A stretch of DNA of 64,000 nt. It comes from Alkanindiges illinoisensis. GTDB lineage: Bacteria; Pseudomonadota; Gammaproteobacteria; Pseudomonadales; Moraxellaceae. Of the stretch, positions 1-9,827 are shown in pieces; within the stretch, counting starts at the first letter, position 1, and every line of letters begins with the position of its first letter. The stretch is from assembly GCF_004377485.1 (NCBI RefSeq), contig NZ_SNTY01000085.1:49266-113265 (forward strand). Reading direction: 5' to 3'. A program made the translations under genes and the position numbers. The notes beneath the pieces are model-generated. The model was not told the origin of the DNA. It ran no database searches and was given only the letters and a program-made list of their open reading frames with translations.

Positions 1-3000
1 TCTGTAAGTGGTGAAGATTATTTAGAAATTGGTAACAGTCGTGCGGATCTAAAAATATTATATCTTGTGCCAATTGGAGTGGAATACCCTTCAATTGGTA
101 GTGCGCATATTAGAAATAGATCAGAAAAAGTATATGTAAATCATAATTACGCTCCCCCAACATCTACCCAGGTAACGCTTTCTGCTAACCACCAAACAAG
201 CACGTCGGCCTATTTAACTCGCCCTGGCAATTATAATGTTTTCGGCTTTTTATCAATTAGTAATAAAAATAGGGTGGTTGCAACTGAGGGTAAAGACTTA
301 TCGGATTTTGGTTCACCCAAGCTCATTCTAGCTGAAAGAAAAATCGTTGCATCGGGATTTGTAGCATCAGGGATTGGTACACCTTTTGTTCAAGATACAG
401 CGGTTAAACCATCGGGTATAGATTCTTTAATATTCAGCAAACCCACTATTTATAATTTACGCCAATATGTAAAAAATAGAGGGATACCACCCTTTGAGCT
501 TGGCATAGCTTATTTACAAGGTGGCGTTAAATACATTACAGCTAGTGGCTTTAGCTCTAATGTATTTGGCGCTACGACTGTTATCAACACTAGAGCAGAC
601 CAATACTTACAGCTAAGTGGCGAAGGCATCACGCCGCCATTACTAGCAAGCCCTAATGTATCACCACGGATATTGTATCCATCAGGCATTAAAGCGGATG
701 CTTACGGCCAGCCGCTAGTGCAGCGCAACCCCAGCCCCTTGGGATTTGTAGATACCAGTTATGGTGATGCTTGGGTTTCACATAGTCCACGTTATCTATT
801 AGCAGGCATTGGCGATAGCTTTGTTAGTGGCTATCCACAAGTATTCGACCCAACGCGCACGATTTACTTAGCAGACAAGGGTATCGAGGGCGGTATCTTT
901 GGCGATACTGCTGCCAAGAATACACGTAGAATAATAACGGTAGATGGATTCCAAGACAGTCAGTTTAGTAGTTTTGCCACAATCTACAGCACACGCAGAT
1001 ACATTAATACCATTGGGTTTGATGCGCAAAATTTTGGCAATAGTGAGATTTACAATAAAACGCCATCACTTGCGCCTAATGGCTTTGATTCGCTGCAAGG
1101 ACTTAACCCTAGTATTGGTTATGCCATACGCCATATTTACCCGTCAGGCTTTGATTTACTAAAAACTGGTAATGCAGTAGTCATAAAGACACCAGAAATT
1201 AAGCCTGGTGGCTTTAATGCTCAGGCGTTTGGTGCGCTATTCATATCCAACTACACCAGATTGATTGAAGTTGCGGGTAAGTATTCGCAAGAGTTTGGCG
1301 AACCAGCAGCGTGGCATCGGCTACGCAAACTGCAACACGAAGGATTCACAACAGATTCTTATGGCAAGCCGCGCATTGAGCATGGTCGCAGAACGCTACT
1401 TGCATTAGGTAGTAATCATTCACTGTATGGCCAACCATGGCTATCTTATGCGATACGCAGCATAGCCGTTAGATCAATCTATACTGAGTTTGCCAGTAAC
1501 CACAATGTTGGTGGTTTGCAGTTTATTGATGCACAAGGTTTTATTGCTACTGAGTTCGGCACGCGAATCATTCCAGAAGTCCAGTCACTAGCGCCATTTG
1601 GGTTTAGCAATAGCTATGGCCTTGCTACCATTGACTTAAAGACCAAGTACATCGCACCACAAGGCTTTAAAACCAGTATTCAGGAATCCTTGCGCTTTGG
1701 TACGCCGAAGTTTTACAACCTCGTTCAATACATCACACAAAATTATGACGCTGGTAGTGGCTTGGTTCCACCACAATGGCCGCAGTGGACTGCCATTGAA
1801 AATAGAAACAAGATCATTGGTGCGATTGGCAGTAACTTTACCAAGGTCGGAGAGCCAAACCTTTATAATAATGCGCGACTGATTGAGCCAAGCGGCATTG
1901 ACAGCTTCAAGCATAGTGGCTTGCTGATAGCGGATCGTATTCGCTACTTGCGCCTAGAGGGTATGGAACCACCGTATATTAGTGGTTGGTCAAACGTCCA
2001 TAATGATGCGCGAGTAATACAGGTTGGTGGATTTAGTACGCAAGTATTTGGCAGTGCAACTATAGAGAATACAAGGCGCTACTACCCAAGAGTGGGTAAT
2101 TGGGAAAGCCTAGAATTTGGCACACCGATGGTTGCAGATGCAATCCGAACCATTGATATTGAATCGCGCTATGGCATTAACCCGCCGTACATACCAGTGC
2201 CAGATATTCAACTACGGCGCAGATACCTTGATGAAGTTGGCAAGGATGATCATTTACGCATGGGTGAGCCGTCACTAATCATTCACTTTAATATCATTGC
2301 GCCACGATGGTCACAGGTTGACCGCTTTGGTGAGCCGCGCCTAGTAAATGTCACGCCAGAAGTGCATACCTACGGCCATAACAGCGAACTATTTGGCAAT
2401 GCCAGTGCGCGCACTTCATTTAGAGTGGTTGAGCCAGACGGCAGCCTAATGGAATTGTTTGGCTTGACTGGTATTGCTGATCGGAATCGCGCAGTTATCG
2501 TAAGTAGTTTTAATGCTGGCGCGATTGGCAGTGCTATAAAAGTTATTAAGACTGGACAGCCGCCTTATACGCCGCAATACATTTGGCTTGATGAGGCTGA
2601 GATTGATGGGGTTTCTAGTGGTGGGTATGGCATTGACGTGCCAAAGACACAGGTTTCCAATCCTTTCGTGCGTAGTAATGTAATTAGTCCTGAAGGCTTT
2701 GTTGCTACAAGATCGGGCAGTCATCACTTGCAGTCAAACGGAATTATTGTGGATATTGGTGTTCCGTCAGCGCCATTCGGCAGCGCAAACGTAGGATTAA
2801 AAAACAGGCCATTTTCTATAGGAACAATAGGCGATTCAATGTTATTTGGTTTCCCATCGCTATCTCCGCACACAATATACGCAACAAAGGATGTTACACA
2901 GCAGGCAATCACAAACCACCCTTTAAGTAGTATATTTTACGATGTTGGCTCAAGCCCAGGTATTTCGCCAGCAGGAGAGAGGTTTGGAAATATCACTCTT

Positions 3001-3684
3001 ACGCTTCAGCACCGCACTATTTTAAGGTGTGGCGCAGGCAGTCAATTAAGTATTGGCAGTGCTAACATTAGACTAACAAAGCGATTAATTGACCTAAATA
3101 ACAATGGCTTTAGGTCGTACCGAACTGGATTCCATTCAGTTGGACCATTTGAGCTAACTTTAATCCAATACGACTCTATAGATTCGGCAGCGTTTGGCGC
3201 GACAAGCATTATTCAGCCGACAGCCACGAAAACAGTAAGAGCAATTGGCGGCTATTCTCAGCTATTTGGGATATGTTCGCTTCAGTCAACAAGGATGGAA
3301 TTGAAGCCACAAGGATTTGATGCGCAAGGCTTTGGTAAAAATGCACCACCTAATAATCCGTTTATGTGGCAAGGCATGCGCATTGGCGAGCGCGTACTAG
3401 GCAACTATGGCGGATTTGATGCGCTCGGTATTGGCGATATATTTATTTCAAACAGAGTGCGTGGCATAGACCCAGCAGGGTTTGATGCGTTCATTTGTGA
3501 CTATGACTACACTAACTTCAACAAGCGCATGCGTGTAACAAAATCAGTGATTGAAAAGCCAAAACAATACGTCAGTGCTGTAGGGTTTGTGACTGATGAT
3601 ATGGGAGTGCCTAATATCAGGCCAGCAGCGCATTACATCAGACCGGATGGTAATGCTGATCAATATCGCAAGGGGGCATGGTGA
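1..3684 (+). CDS. Giant repeat-built phage virion protein, 5' end outside the window
   Basis: The reading frame is open from base 1, so the true start lies upstream and at least 1227 residues are visible. Nearly all of it consists of about 50 degenerate units of 21-24 residues with the consensus R-x-I-x-P-x-G-F-D-x-Q-x-F-G-x-P-x-I. Alternating hydrophobic and turn residues suggest a beta-rich fibre or beta-solenoid. No signal peptide, enzyme motif or collagen-like stretch is visible. It heads a run of large late virion genes leading to a holin and endolysin, so a tail fibre, spike or other appendage is the natural reading. The family is not one I recognise, and the role is inferred from context. 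The stop overlaps the next start as TGATG. Confidence 0.72.
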   Translation, partial: SVSGEDYLEIGNSRADLKILYLVPIGVEYPSIGSAHIRNRSEKVYVNHNYAPPTSTQVTLSANHQTSTSAYLTRPGNYNVFGFLSISNKNRVVATEGKDLSDFGSPKLILAERKIVASGFVASGIGTPFVQDTAVKPSGIDSLIFSKPTIYNLRQYVKNRGIPPFELGIAYLQGGVKYITASGFSSNVFGATTVINTRADQYLQLSGEGITPPLLASPNVSPRILYPSGIKADAYGQPLVQRNPSPLGFVDTSYGDAWVSHSPRYLLAGIGDSFVSGYPQVFDPTRTIYLADKGIEGGIFGDTAAKNTRRIITVDGFQDSQFSSFATIYSTRRYINTIGFDAQNFGNSEIYNKTPSLAPNGFDSLQGLNPSIGYAIRHIYPSGFDLLKTGNAVVIKTPEIKPGGFNAQAFGALFISNYTRLIEVAGKYSQEFGEPAAWHRLRKLQHEGFTTDSYGKPRIEHGRRTLLALGSNHSLYGQPWLSYAIRSIAVRSIYTEFASNHNVGGLQFIDAQGFIATEFGTRIIPEVQSLAPFGFSNSYGLATIDLKTKYIAPQGFKTSIQESLRFGTPKFYNLVQYITQNYDAGSGLVPPQWPQWTAIENRNKIIGAIGSNFTKVGEPNLYNNARLIEPSGIDSFKHSGLLIADRIRYLRLEGMEPPYISGWSNVHNDARVIQVGGFSTQVFGSATIENTRRYYPRVGNWESLEFGTPMVADAIRTIDIESRYGINPPYIPVPDIQLRRRYLDEVGKDDHLRMGEPSLIIHFNIIAPRWSQVDRFGEPRLVNVTPEVHTYGHNSELFGNASARTSFRVVEPDGSLMELFGLTGIADRNRAVIVSSFNAGAIGSAIKVIKTGQPPYTPQYIWLDEAEIDGVSSGGYGIDVPKTQVSNPFVRSNVISPEGFVATRSGSHHLQSNGIIVDIGVPSAPFGSANVGLKNRPFSIGTIGDSMLFGFPSLSPHTIYATKDVTQQAITNHPLSSIFYDVGSSPGISPAGERFGNITLTLQHRTILRCGAGSQLSIGSANIRLTKRLIDLNNNGFRSYRTGFHSVGPFELTLIQYDSIDSAAFGATSIIQPTATKTVRAIGGYSQLFGICSLQSTRMELKPQGFDAQGFGKNAPPNNPFMWQGMRIGERVLGNYGGFDALGIGDIFISNRVRGIDPAGFDAFICDYDYTNFNKRMRVTKSVIEKPKQYVSAVGFVTDDMGVPNIRPAAHYIRPDGNADQYRKGAW

Positions 3685-4910
3685 TGGCAACACGCTTATT
3701 TCCATTGGCAGGCATAAATAATGTGGTGCATGACGATCAGTTGCAGCAGGGCGGCGATAATCCAAAGCTGTTTGTGCGTGATGCAGTCAATGTCGATATC
3801 AGCGTAACCGGACGGCCATCCCTGCGCAAAAGTGGCGAGCAGGTGACTACCCTTAATTATAAAAACCTATGGCAAAGCTCACTGCATCGGGACGTATTTG
3901 CTAGCCTCAATAATCAGGTTGTGAAAGTGAATCCCGATACATGGGATTATGAGGTGATCCTGGACAATGTAGATACAGTCATTGTCTGTTTTGAGCTGGT
4001 CAATAATGCAGTATTTATCTCAACATCAGATGGTATTTTTATTTATACCGGTGGTGAGAAGGCTCAAGCTTTAGTAATTGATACGCCAGCTCAGCCACAA
4101 GCTGGGTTCACAACAGGTGGAATGCTCTACGGCGGCACCTACGTGATTGCAATTTCATGGCTGCGTGGTCAGATAGAATCAGGGCTGTCAGAAAGCACAA
4201 AAGTTATGATTGCAAACGCAATTGGAAGTGACCAATTTGATGGTAGCTATGCTGCTATCCATGTGAACTTGCCCTATTGCCTTGATGGCACAGTAACAGG
4301 TGTCCGGGTATACATCACTACAAGAAACGGTGCTGCGTTGCTCCATTTTGCTGACTATCCCATTACAGATACCACTATTGTGATTAATGATGTAGACCAG
4401 CTTGGCATGACTGCCAAGTTCGAATATTTGTCACCCATGCCGTCAGGGAAAATAATGCGCTATTGGCAGGGTCGTTTACTGTGTGCTGATAAAAATATAA
4501 TCCGCTTTTCCCAGCCAATGGCTTATCACCTGCATGATGAGCGTCATGATTTTGTGATGATGCCGCAACGTATTACTTTTTTAGTGCCGGTTGATGGGGG
4601 CTTATGGGTTGGCCAAGTGGATCATGTTGTATTTTTAAGTGGCAGTCAGCCAAGCGACATGCGTTTTGTTAAAAAAACCAGTCGGCCGCCAGTACCCAAT
4701 AGCGCAATTTCCCTTGATGCCCAGCAGGTGGGTAGTGAGATTTCGCAAGGTGGCGGAAAAACGGCATTATGGCTGGCCGAAAATGGCTATGTACTGGGAA
4801 CGTCAAGCGGGCAAGTCATTGAGTTGCACGCTGGCATCATGAAGGGAATTAGCGCAAAATCTGGCACCTCTGTAGTGCTTGATCGGCGCATACAAACTGC
4901 CGTAATTTAA
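3684..4910 (+). CDS. Phage structural protein, 408 aa, unknown family
   Basis: The chosen ATG at 3684 overlaps the preceding TGA, and AGGGGG at 3671-3676 lies 7 bases upstream. The in-frame ATG at 3678 would sit almost on top of that ribosome binding site. The N-terminus reads like the start of several phage virion proteins (a stretch with V-N-V-D-x-S-x-x-G-R-P-S-L-R). A series of short beta-rich segments with recurring aromatic and glycine positions follows, suggesting a propeller-like or stacked beta fold. There are no membrane segments or catalytic motifs. Its place between two repeat-built virion genes suggests a connector or tail component, which is inference from position only. Confidence 0.62.
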   Translation: MATRLFPLAGINNVVHDDQLQQGGDNPKLFVRDAVNVDISVTGRPSLRKSGEQVTTLNYKNLWQSSLHRDVFASLNNQVVKVNPDTWDYEVILDNVDTVIVCFELVNNAVFISTSDGIFIYTGGEKAQALVIDTPAQPQAGFTTGGMLYGGTYVIAISWLRGQIESGLSESTKVMIANAIGSDQFDGSYAAIHVNLPYCLDGTVTGVRVYITTRNGAALLHFADYPITDTTIVINDVDQLGMTAKFEYLSPMPSGKIMRYWQGRLLCADKNIIRFSQPMAYHLHDERHDFVMMPQRITFLVPVDGGLWVGQVDHVVFLSGSQPSDMRFVKKTSRPPVPNSAISLDAQQVGSEISQGGGKTALWLAENGYVLGTSSGQVIELHAGIMKGISAKSGTSVVLDRRIQTAVI

Positions 4911-4928
4911 ATTTTTATTTCGTAACAC

Positions 4929-4946
4929 GGTGCGCATGAGTGCGCC
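4929..4946. other. Short intergenic stem-loop in the late operon
   Basis: GGTGCGC and GTGCGCC can pair over 7 positions (two of them G-U in RNA) around the loop ATGA. It lies in the 58-base gap between two virion genes, just before the next ribosome binding site. No T-tract follows, so it is not an intrinsic terminator. It may be a processing or mRNA-stability hairpin, or chance. Confidence 0.3.
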
Positions 4947-4968
4947 ATAGGATTAAGAGGATATTCCT

Positions 4969-5550
4969 ATGTCTGCACAATTGCGTAAAGAGCTGGCGCA
5001 AGCCTTAAATAAAGACCAATATGACATGACCGGGCAGGGACTTTATTTCCCGCGTCAGGGCATTATGGCGATGGGTCAATATTTTGACCGAATCAATGGC
5101 GGGGAATGGCAGGAAACCCCAAATCTGGTGGTCACTGAAGGGTTGGCGCACATCCTGAACGTGGCTCTCGGTAGCAAAGTTAAATCAAGCGGCTATTATC
5201 TGGCGCTGTTTAGTGGTGCAACTGCCCCTGCTGCTAACTGGACAGCAGCAAACTTTGCATCAGTGGCATCAGAAGTGATTAGCTTAACCGAAGGTTATTC
5301 AGGTGCGACCCGTCCGCAATGGAATCCAGTAGATACCGCAACGAACTCCATTGACAACATGACTGCCACCGCATCAGTCACCATTGCAACATCGTCTACC
5401 TTGAATGTGACAGGTGCGGCGTTACTCACCAACAGCACGCGCGGCGGCACGACTGGCACGTTGATTTCAGCGACCAAGTACGCAGCAGCACGCACGTTCC
5501 AAAATGGTGACGTATACGATATTGGTTATCGCTTAAGCCTCACGGTTTAA
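4969..5550 (+). CDS. Small phage virion protein, 193 aa
   Basis: The start at 4969 is preceded by AAGAGG about 10 bases upstream. The product is soluble. Residues 1-60 are polar and helical, and the remainder is rich in Ala, Thr, Ser and Gly with beta-strand patterns and a G-Y-Y-L-A-L-F-S-G motif in the middle. Such Thr/Ser/Gly-rich beta proteins are common among phage neck, decoration and tail-adaptor proteins, but no family can be named. The stop is followed within 1 base by the next start, so the two are translated from the same message and are probably coupled. Confidence 0.6.
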   Translation: MSAQLRKELAQALNKDQYDMTGQGLYFPRQGIMAMGQYFDRINGGEWQETPNLVVTEGLAHILNVALGSKVKSSGYYLALFSGATAPAANWTAANFASVASEVISLTEGYSGATRPQWNPVDTATNSIDNMTATASVTIATSSTLNVTGAALLTNSTRGGTTGTLISATKYAAARTFQNGDVYDIGYRLSLTV

Positions 5551-5551
5551 G

Positions 5552-8149
5552 ATGTACGCACCGCGCCCATACGGACTGTTTGTAGATGGTGGCGAACTCA
5601 CTGAGCGAGATAAAACCTTTATCTCGCATCAGATGCGCAAGCTCACCAATACCATTCAGACTGAGGAAGTAACCAGTTACCGCCACGAGTACGAGTTGCC
5701 CGATGGCGGTTACGTTATTGTTCAGGATATGGGCGGCATTTTTAAGGCCATTGCCCGCAAAAAAGAGAAGTTTGAGAGTTTTGAGCCTGATGGGTTTGCA
5801 AGGTTGTACGTGCCAATGCTGTTTAGTGGCGTGATAACTAATGCCAGGCCGCGAAAGCCAGATCAGGAGAAGTATGGGCAGGGCGTTGGCTTTAAAATCA
5901 CTGAGCAATGCCGCAACAGATTAAGAAACTACAATCCAAAAATCGAAAGACCAGCAAAACAATTAGAGTTGCAGCGATTTATCATTAAGCCAAACCAGAT
6001 CACGGTGCCTGAGTTTGAGCCAAAAGATGATAATAGCAATTTCATCACTACGCAATACGTGCAGCAGCGACCTACATGGTATAGCGGCGCAATGGTTGAG
6101 GTGATGCAGATTGTTGGTGGGTATGGCAGGCAAGATTTTAATGAGCTACCCAATAATGATATAGAGCGCGTGCGGTTTTTAATTCCAGATAAATATATCG
6201 TTGATATAGCCGACAAACTAAAAGGCTATCGCTTGCCTGCTTACACGGGTATCCCGCCGATTGACGGCAAGTATCAGTATGACTATAAATTTAATAGCAC
6301 CAATAGTATTAGCTTTGATTCAAGTGGTAAGCCGTGGTTGTTACGCATTAGACCAACAGGCATTTATGCCATGCCGCTACCCATTGTACCAGCGACCACA
6401 ACGCCTGAGTTCAAGCAGTACGTGGAAGAAATTGGCGATGATGAATTGCTTAAGATACTAGAGCGATTTGGTGGTATGCCAAGTGGTGAAGGCATGCCAG
6501 TAGGGAATGATTTTGAAGCATGGCGCAGAGCTGGTGTAATTATTAAAGTATGTGATACTTCTGATTTTTATAGTGGCATTGCGTATACCAGTGCTTGTGG
6601 ATGGAGCTTCAACCTAAATGGTAGTGAGGGTTTTAATACATGCTACACATTTGATAATGACGGCATTATTGTGGGTAATGCTTACGCAGCAAAACTGGAG
6701 CTTGCAGCCGCAGCCAACCATGGCTGGTTAAAAACAGAGTGGGTATTTAAGAATCAAACAGAAACAACAATAGTAAATAATTATCTGCAATCCTTATTTG
6801 GCCTAATGGATGTGCCAAGACAAAGGGAACTTGCTATACGGTATAAGATTGGCAGGCAGAATACAGAGCAGATACTAAATCGCGCATTAGCAAATCCCAC
6901 AATGGACAGAAAAGAGATTTTATACTGGGATAATCTGGAGTTAGAGCCTATTGCTGCGCACAAAGGCTCAGTTAAAAAAGTAAGTAGTGGGTTTTTATAC
7001 CATCACGGCAATCCAAAATTTCACCCACAAATTAAGTTCCCATCGGTTGAGGCATCAGCCTGTATATCTTTTGATTTTTCCCCGCAAGGGCTTTACTTGT
7101 CCTCAAGTTACATCATTAGATGCGATACTATTATGTACGGATATTATGCGGGAAATACACTTAAGGTTGTAAAATACTTCCTCGATACAAGATGGCACTA
7201 TGCCGAGGTTGATAGCAATTTCGAGGAGATGATGACGGTTGGGCAGTGGCAGGAGGTGCGGCAGTCAGGACAATCGTCATTGTGGGGGAATTTTTATACA
7301 ACTGATTTAGACTTTAGGGATTCGTTTGCCCCAACCATCACAACAACAACAATTAAAGGCGAAGATAAGGGGTTCGATAGCAAGCCAAGATTTGCACAGG
7401 ATTTTATTTTTTTCAGAGCGGGGACGGTATTTAGATATAGGTACTACACACATCAAACCAGCATAACCAAAACAGAAGGAAGGAACCTATCAATAACGGC
7501 ATGTATTCCATATATGATGCGTGACGCATTGATACTAGGTGAGGCAAGAGGTACATCGGGAACAGAAAAAACAGAAGGTATCGCCTTGCGTGCTATGCGC
7601 GACCCAACATCATACCGCTATTGGACAAATGATTTTCTTTTTGCTTTTATAGGAGGTTTGGAGAAAATGACTGGATTGCCAACGCCAAAAAATGGCGATC
7701 CTGTTTGGGTTGAAATTGAGAATTATGAGCCATCTGAATATTCTGATTTTGCAGACCAAGGATCGTGGTTGCCTGATCTTCCTTATGATATTACGTGGCT
7801 AATTCACCCCGTAAGGAATGAATGGCTTGGCGGTGGTGGTGCCCCAAAAATACAGGAATACTCACATACAACAAAGACTGATGGTGAAAAATATGGTTCT
7901 CTCTACTTTAGTGTGAGCGAAAACCCATACAAGATAAACTCCAAGCCTCCCGATAATGCGTATTTTCTATCGTCACCCTCGCAGTACGGCGACCTGTTTT
8001 ATCGGGATGGCTGTAGGGTTGGTTTTGGTGACTCTGAGTATGTCAATATTTCAGAATCGGGAAATAATAACTTGCGCAAGTCATGGGGCTATAGCGCATT
8101 AGTGGACCATAAATCAGCGCATCATTTTATTGGGGTAATCAATGAGTAG
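5552..8149 (+). CDS. Large phage virion protein, 865 aa, unknown family
   Basis: The gene begins one base after the previous stop and its last 8 bases overlap the next gene. The product is soluble, mixed alpha/beta and rich in Tyr, Trp and Gly, with no recognisable enzyme motif, signal peptide or membrane segment. An acidic, aromatic middle section and many loop-like Gly-Ser-Asn stretches fit a tail or baseplate-like structural protein. The assignment rests on gene order (between repeat-built virion genes in one tight transcription unit) and not on a family match. No frameshift or base-composition break is evident. Confidence 0.6.
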   Translation: MYAPRPYGLFVDGGELTERDKTFISHQMRKLTNTIQTEEVTSYRHEYELPDGGYVIVQDMGGIFKAIARKKEKFESFEPDGFARLYVPMLFSGVITNARPRKPDQEKYGQGVGFKITEQCRNRLRNYNPKIERPAKQLELQRFIIKPNQITVPEFEPKDDNSNFITTQYVQQRPTWYSGAMVEVMQIVGGYGRQDFNELPNNDIERVRFLIPDKYIVDIADKLKGYRLPAYTGIPPIDGKYQYDYKFNSTNSISFDSSGKPWLLRIRPTGIYAMPLPIVPATTTPEFKQYVEEIGDDELLKILERFGGMPSGEGMPVGNDFEAWRRAGVIIKVCDTSDFYSGIAYTSACGWSFNLNGSEGFNTCYTFDNDGIIVGNAYAAKLELAAAANHGWLKTEWVFKNQTETTIVNNYLQSLFGLMDVPRQRELAIRYKIGRQNTEQILNRALANPTMDRKEILYWDNLELEPIAAHKGSVKKVSSGFLYHHGNPKFHPQIKFPSVEASACISFDFSPQGLYLSSSYIIRCDTIMYGYYAGNTLKVVKYFLDTRWHYAEVDSNFEEMMTVGQWQEVRQSGQSSLWGNFYTTDLDFRDSFAPTITTTTIKGEDKGFDSKPRFAQDFIFFRAGTVFRYRYYTHQTSITKTEGRNLSITACIPYMMRDALILGEARGTSGTEKTEGIALRAMRDPTSYRYWTNDFLFAFIGGLEKMTGLPTPKNGDPVWVEIENYEPSEYSDFADQGSWLPDLPYDITWLIHPVRNEWLGGGGAPKIQEYSHTTKTDGEKYGSLYFSVSENPYKINSKPPDNAYFLSSPSQYGDLFYRDGCRVGFGDSEYVNISESGNNNLRKSWGYSALVDHKSAHHFIGVINE

Positions 8150-9827
8150 TTATCGGGACGATACCCAAGAAACAGCAACAGCCAGCGATGATACTTATGG
8201 TCGCATGCGAACCATTGCAGAAGAAGTCGTAACAGCCACCACCGCGCTACTGTTTGGTTTAACGGTGCTTACTACTGATACTGCTATTGCATCAGATAGC
8301 GTGACCGATAGCCGCTATCAGCTTATCCATGAATCCGCGCAGATCAGCGATAGCCTACTTGGTGGCAATAGTACACAAGCAACAATCAATGAATCAGCGC
8401 GTATTCGTGATACAGCCATTGCCAAACTACATGCGCGAACTGATGTGGTTGAGCAGGCGGCGGCTAGTGATATTGTCTTTGATAAGCAGATTCTATTTAT
8501 ATCTGATGCCGCCACGATTAGTGATAGCGTAGTTGCAAATAATCGCACTACAAATAATATTGTAGAAAAAATTAAGCTAAAAGATAGTTTATTTGGCTTT
8601 GCTAGAAAGCTAACCAGCATCACTGATACCGCAGCAGTTAGCGACTATCTAAGTGGTCGCATCACGATCACATCACAAGATAACGCTACTGCGGCTGATT
8701 TTACAAGCAGCATTAATCACGCATCAGTATTAATCAGGGAATCAGCAAAAGCAGCAGATGTAGTAATTGGCGGCACGCATAAAAGAACATTGGTGGAAGA
8801 CAGCTTATCTATCAGTGATACTACTACCTATGCACTAACCACACTAACAAATGAAAGTGTGGCTATATCAGACTACCAAACTTCAAAATTAAGCGCATCG
8901 GTATTAATCAAGGAATCCGCAAAAGCAGTAGATAGTACGACTGGCACCATACACAAAGTATCGAACATTGATGAATCTTTTACGATTGGTGAAACCTTAA
9001 CGCATCGCTTGCGTGGGCTAATAATTGATACTGCCGTTGCATCGGACGCATGGACTAACCAACGGACTAGCACTGTACTCATTACTGAGCAAGCGCGTAT
9101 TCGTGACCGCCTTGTCGGTGTAGCCAGTGAATTAATCCAAGACAGCTTAAGCATTAGTGATGGCACCACAGGCAAACTACGCGCCACAACTAAAATTATT
9201 GATAGCCTTGTCATTAGTGACTTACTACAACAACAAGTCACATACAGGCAGACATTAAGCGACAGCCTGGTTATTAGCGATACCGTTACAGACCATCTAT
9301 TTGCTAAGACCTTATTCAGTGATTTGTTATTCATTGAAGATAGCGTGATTGATAATGCTGCCACTGGTTTTGCATGGACAGCCAATAGTGATACCTGGGC
9401 AATGAGCCGCTACCAGGATTATCAGTATGACCAAATTAGTGTGATTAATGGTGTCCTGTATGGCGTTAACGATAAAGGGGTTTATCGCATCGATAGTCAA
9501 AAGCCTGTAGCTGGGCATATCAAAACTGGCAAGCTGGATCTAGGGCAGGGCAATTTAACCCATCCATTGGCAGCTTACCTTGAATACGAATTTTCTGGGG
9601 AAAGTAAATCCATGCAGATTGGAGTTACTACCACACAAACCGGAAGCAGGCAGACTTTTTATTACCCCCTATCCGTTAAGTCAAATGGTGAGACTGTCAA
9701 TGGCCGAGTGCTATTTGGGCGCGGCTTGCGCGGACGGCACTTTGCTTTTGAAGTGAACATGACTGCGGCCTATTGCTATATAAATGATTTAAGTATTGAG
9801 CTGGCGGCCAGCAAGCGGAGAGTATGA
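8142..9827 (+). CDS. Virion protein of D-S-x-x-I-S-D repeats with a C-terminal globular domain
   Basis: Residues from about 10 to 405 are built of roughly 18-20 repeats of 18-24 residues. Their core is [ED]-S-[AL]-x-I-[SR]-D followed by a short beta-like linker (for example DSLVISD, ESARIRD, DAATISD). The last 155 residues are different: Trp/Tyr-rich and without repeats, like a globular tip or anchor. The start overlaps the preceding gene by 8 bases, and the stop overlaps the next ATG as ATGA, which implies translational coupling. Regularly spaced Asp suggests either metal binding or a beta-helix with Asp ladders. Neither is proven. A fibre or spike protein is the best guess from layout. Confidence 0.62.
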   Translation: MSSYRDDTQETATASDDTYGRMRTIAEEVVTATTALLFGLTVLTTDTAIASDSVTDSRYQLIHESAQISDSLLGGNSTQATINESARIRDTAIAKLHARTDVVEQAAASDIVFDKQILFISDAATISDSVVANNRTTNNIVEKIKLKDSLFGFARKLTSITDTAAVSDYLSGRITITSQDNATAADFTSSINHASVLIRESAKAADVVIGGTHKRTLVEDSLSISDTTTYALTTLTNESVAISDYQTSKLSASVLIKESAKAVDSTTGTIHKVSNIDESFTIGETLTHRLRGLIIDTAVASDAWTNQRTSTVLITEQARIRDRLVGVASELIQDSLSISDGTTGKLRATTKIIDSLVISDLLQQQVTYRQTLSDSLVISDTVTDHLFAKTLFSDLLFIEDSVIDNAATGFAWTANSDTWAMSRYQDYQYDQISVINGVLYGVNDKGVYRIDSQKPVAGHIKTGKLDLGQGNLTHPLAAYLEYEFSGESKSMQIGVTTTQTGSRQTFYYPLSVKSNGETVNGRVLFGRGLRGRHFAFEVNMTAAYCYINDLSIELAASKRRV

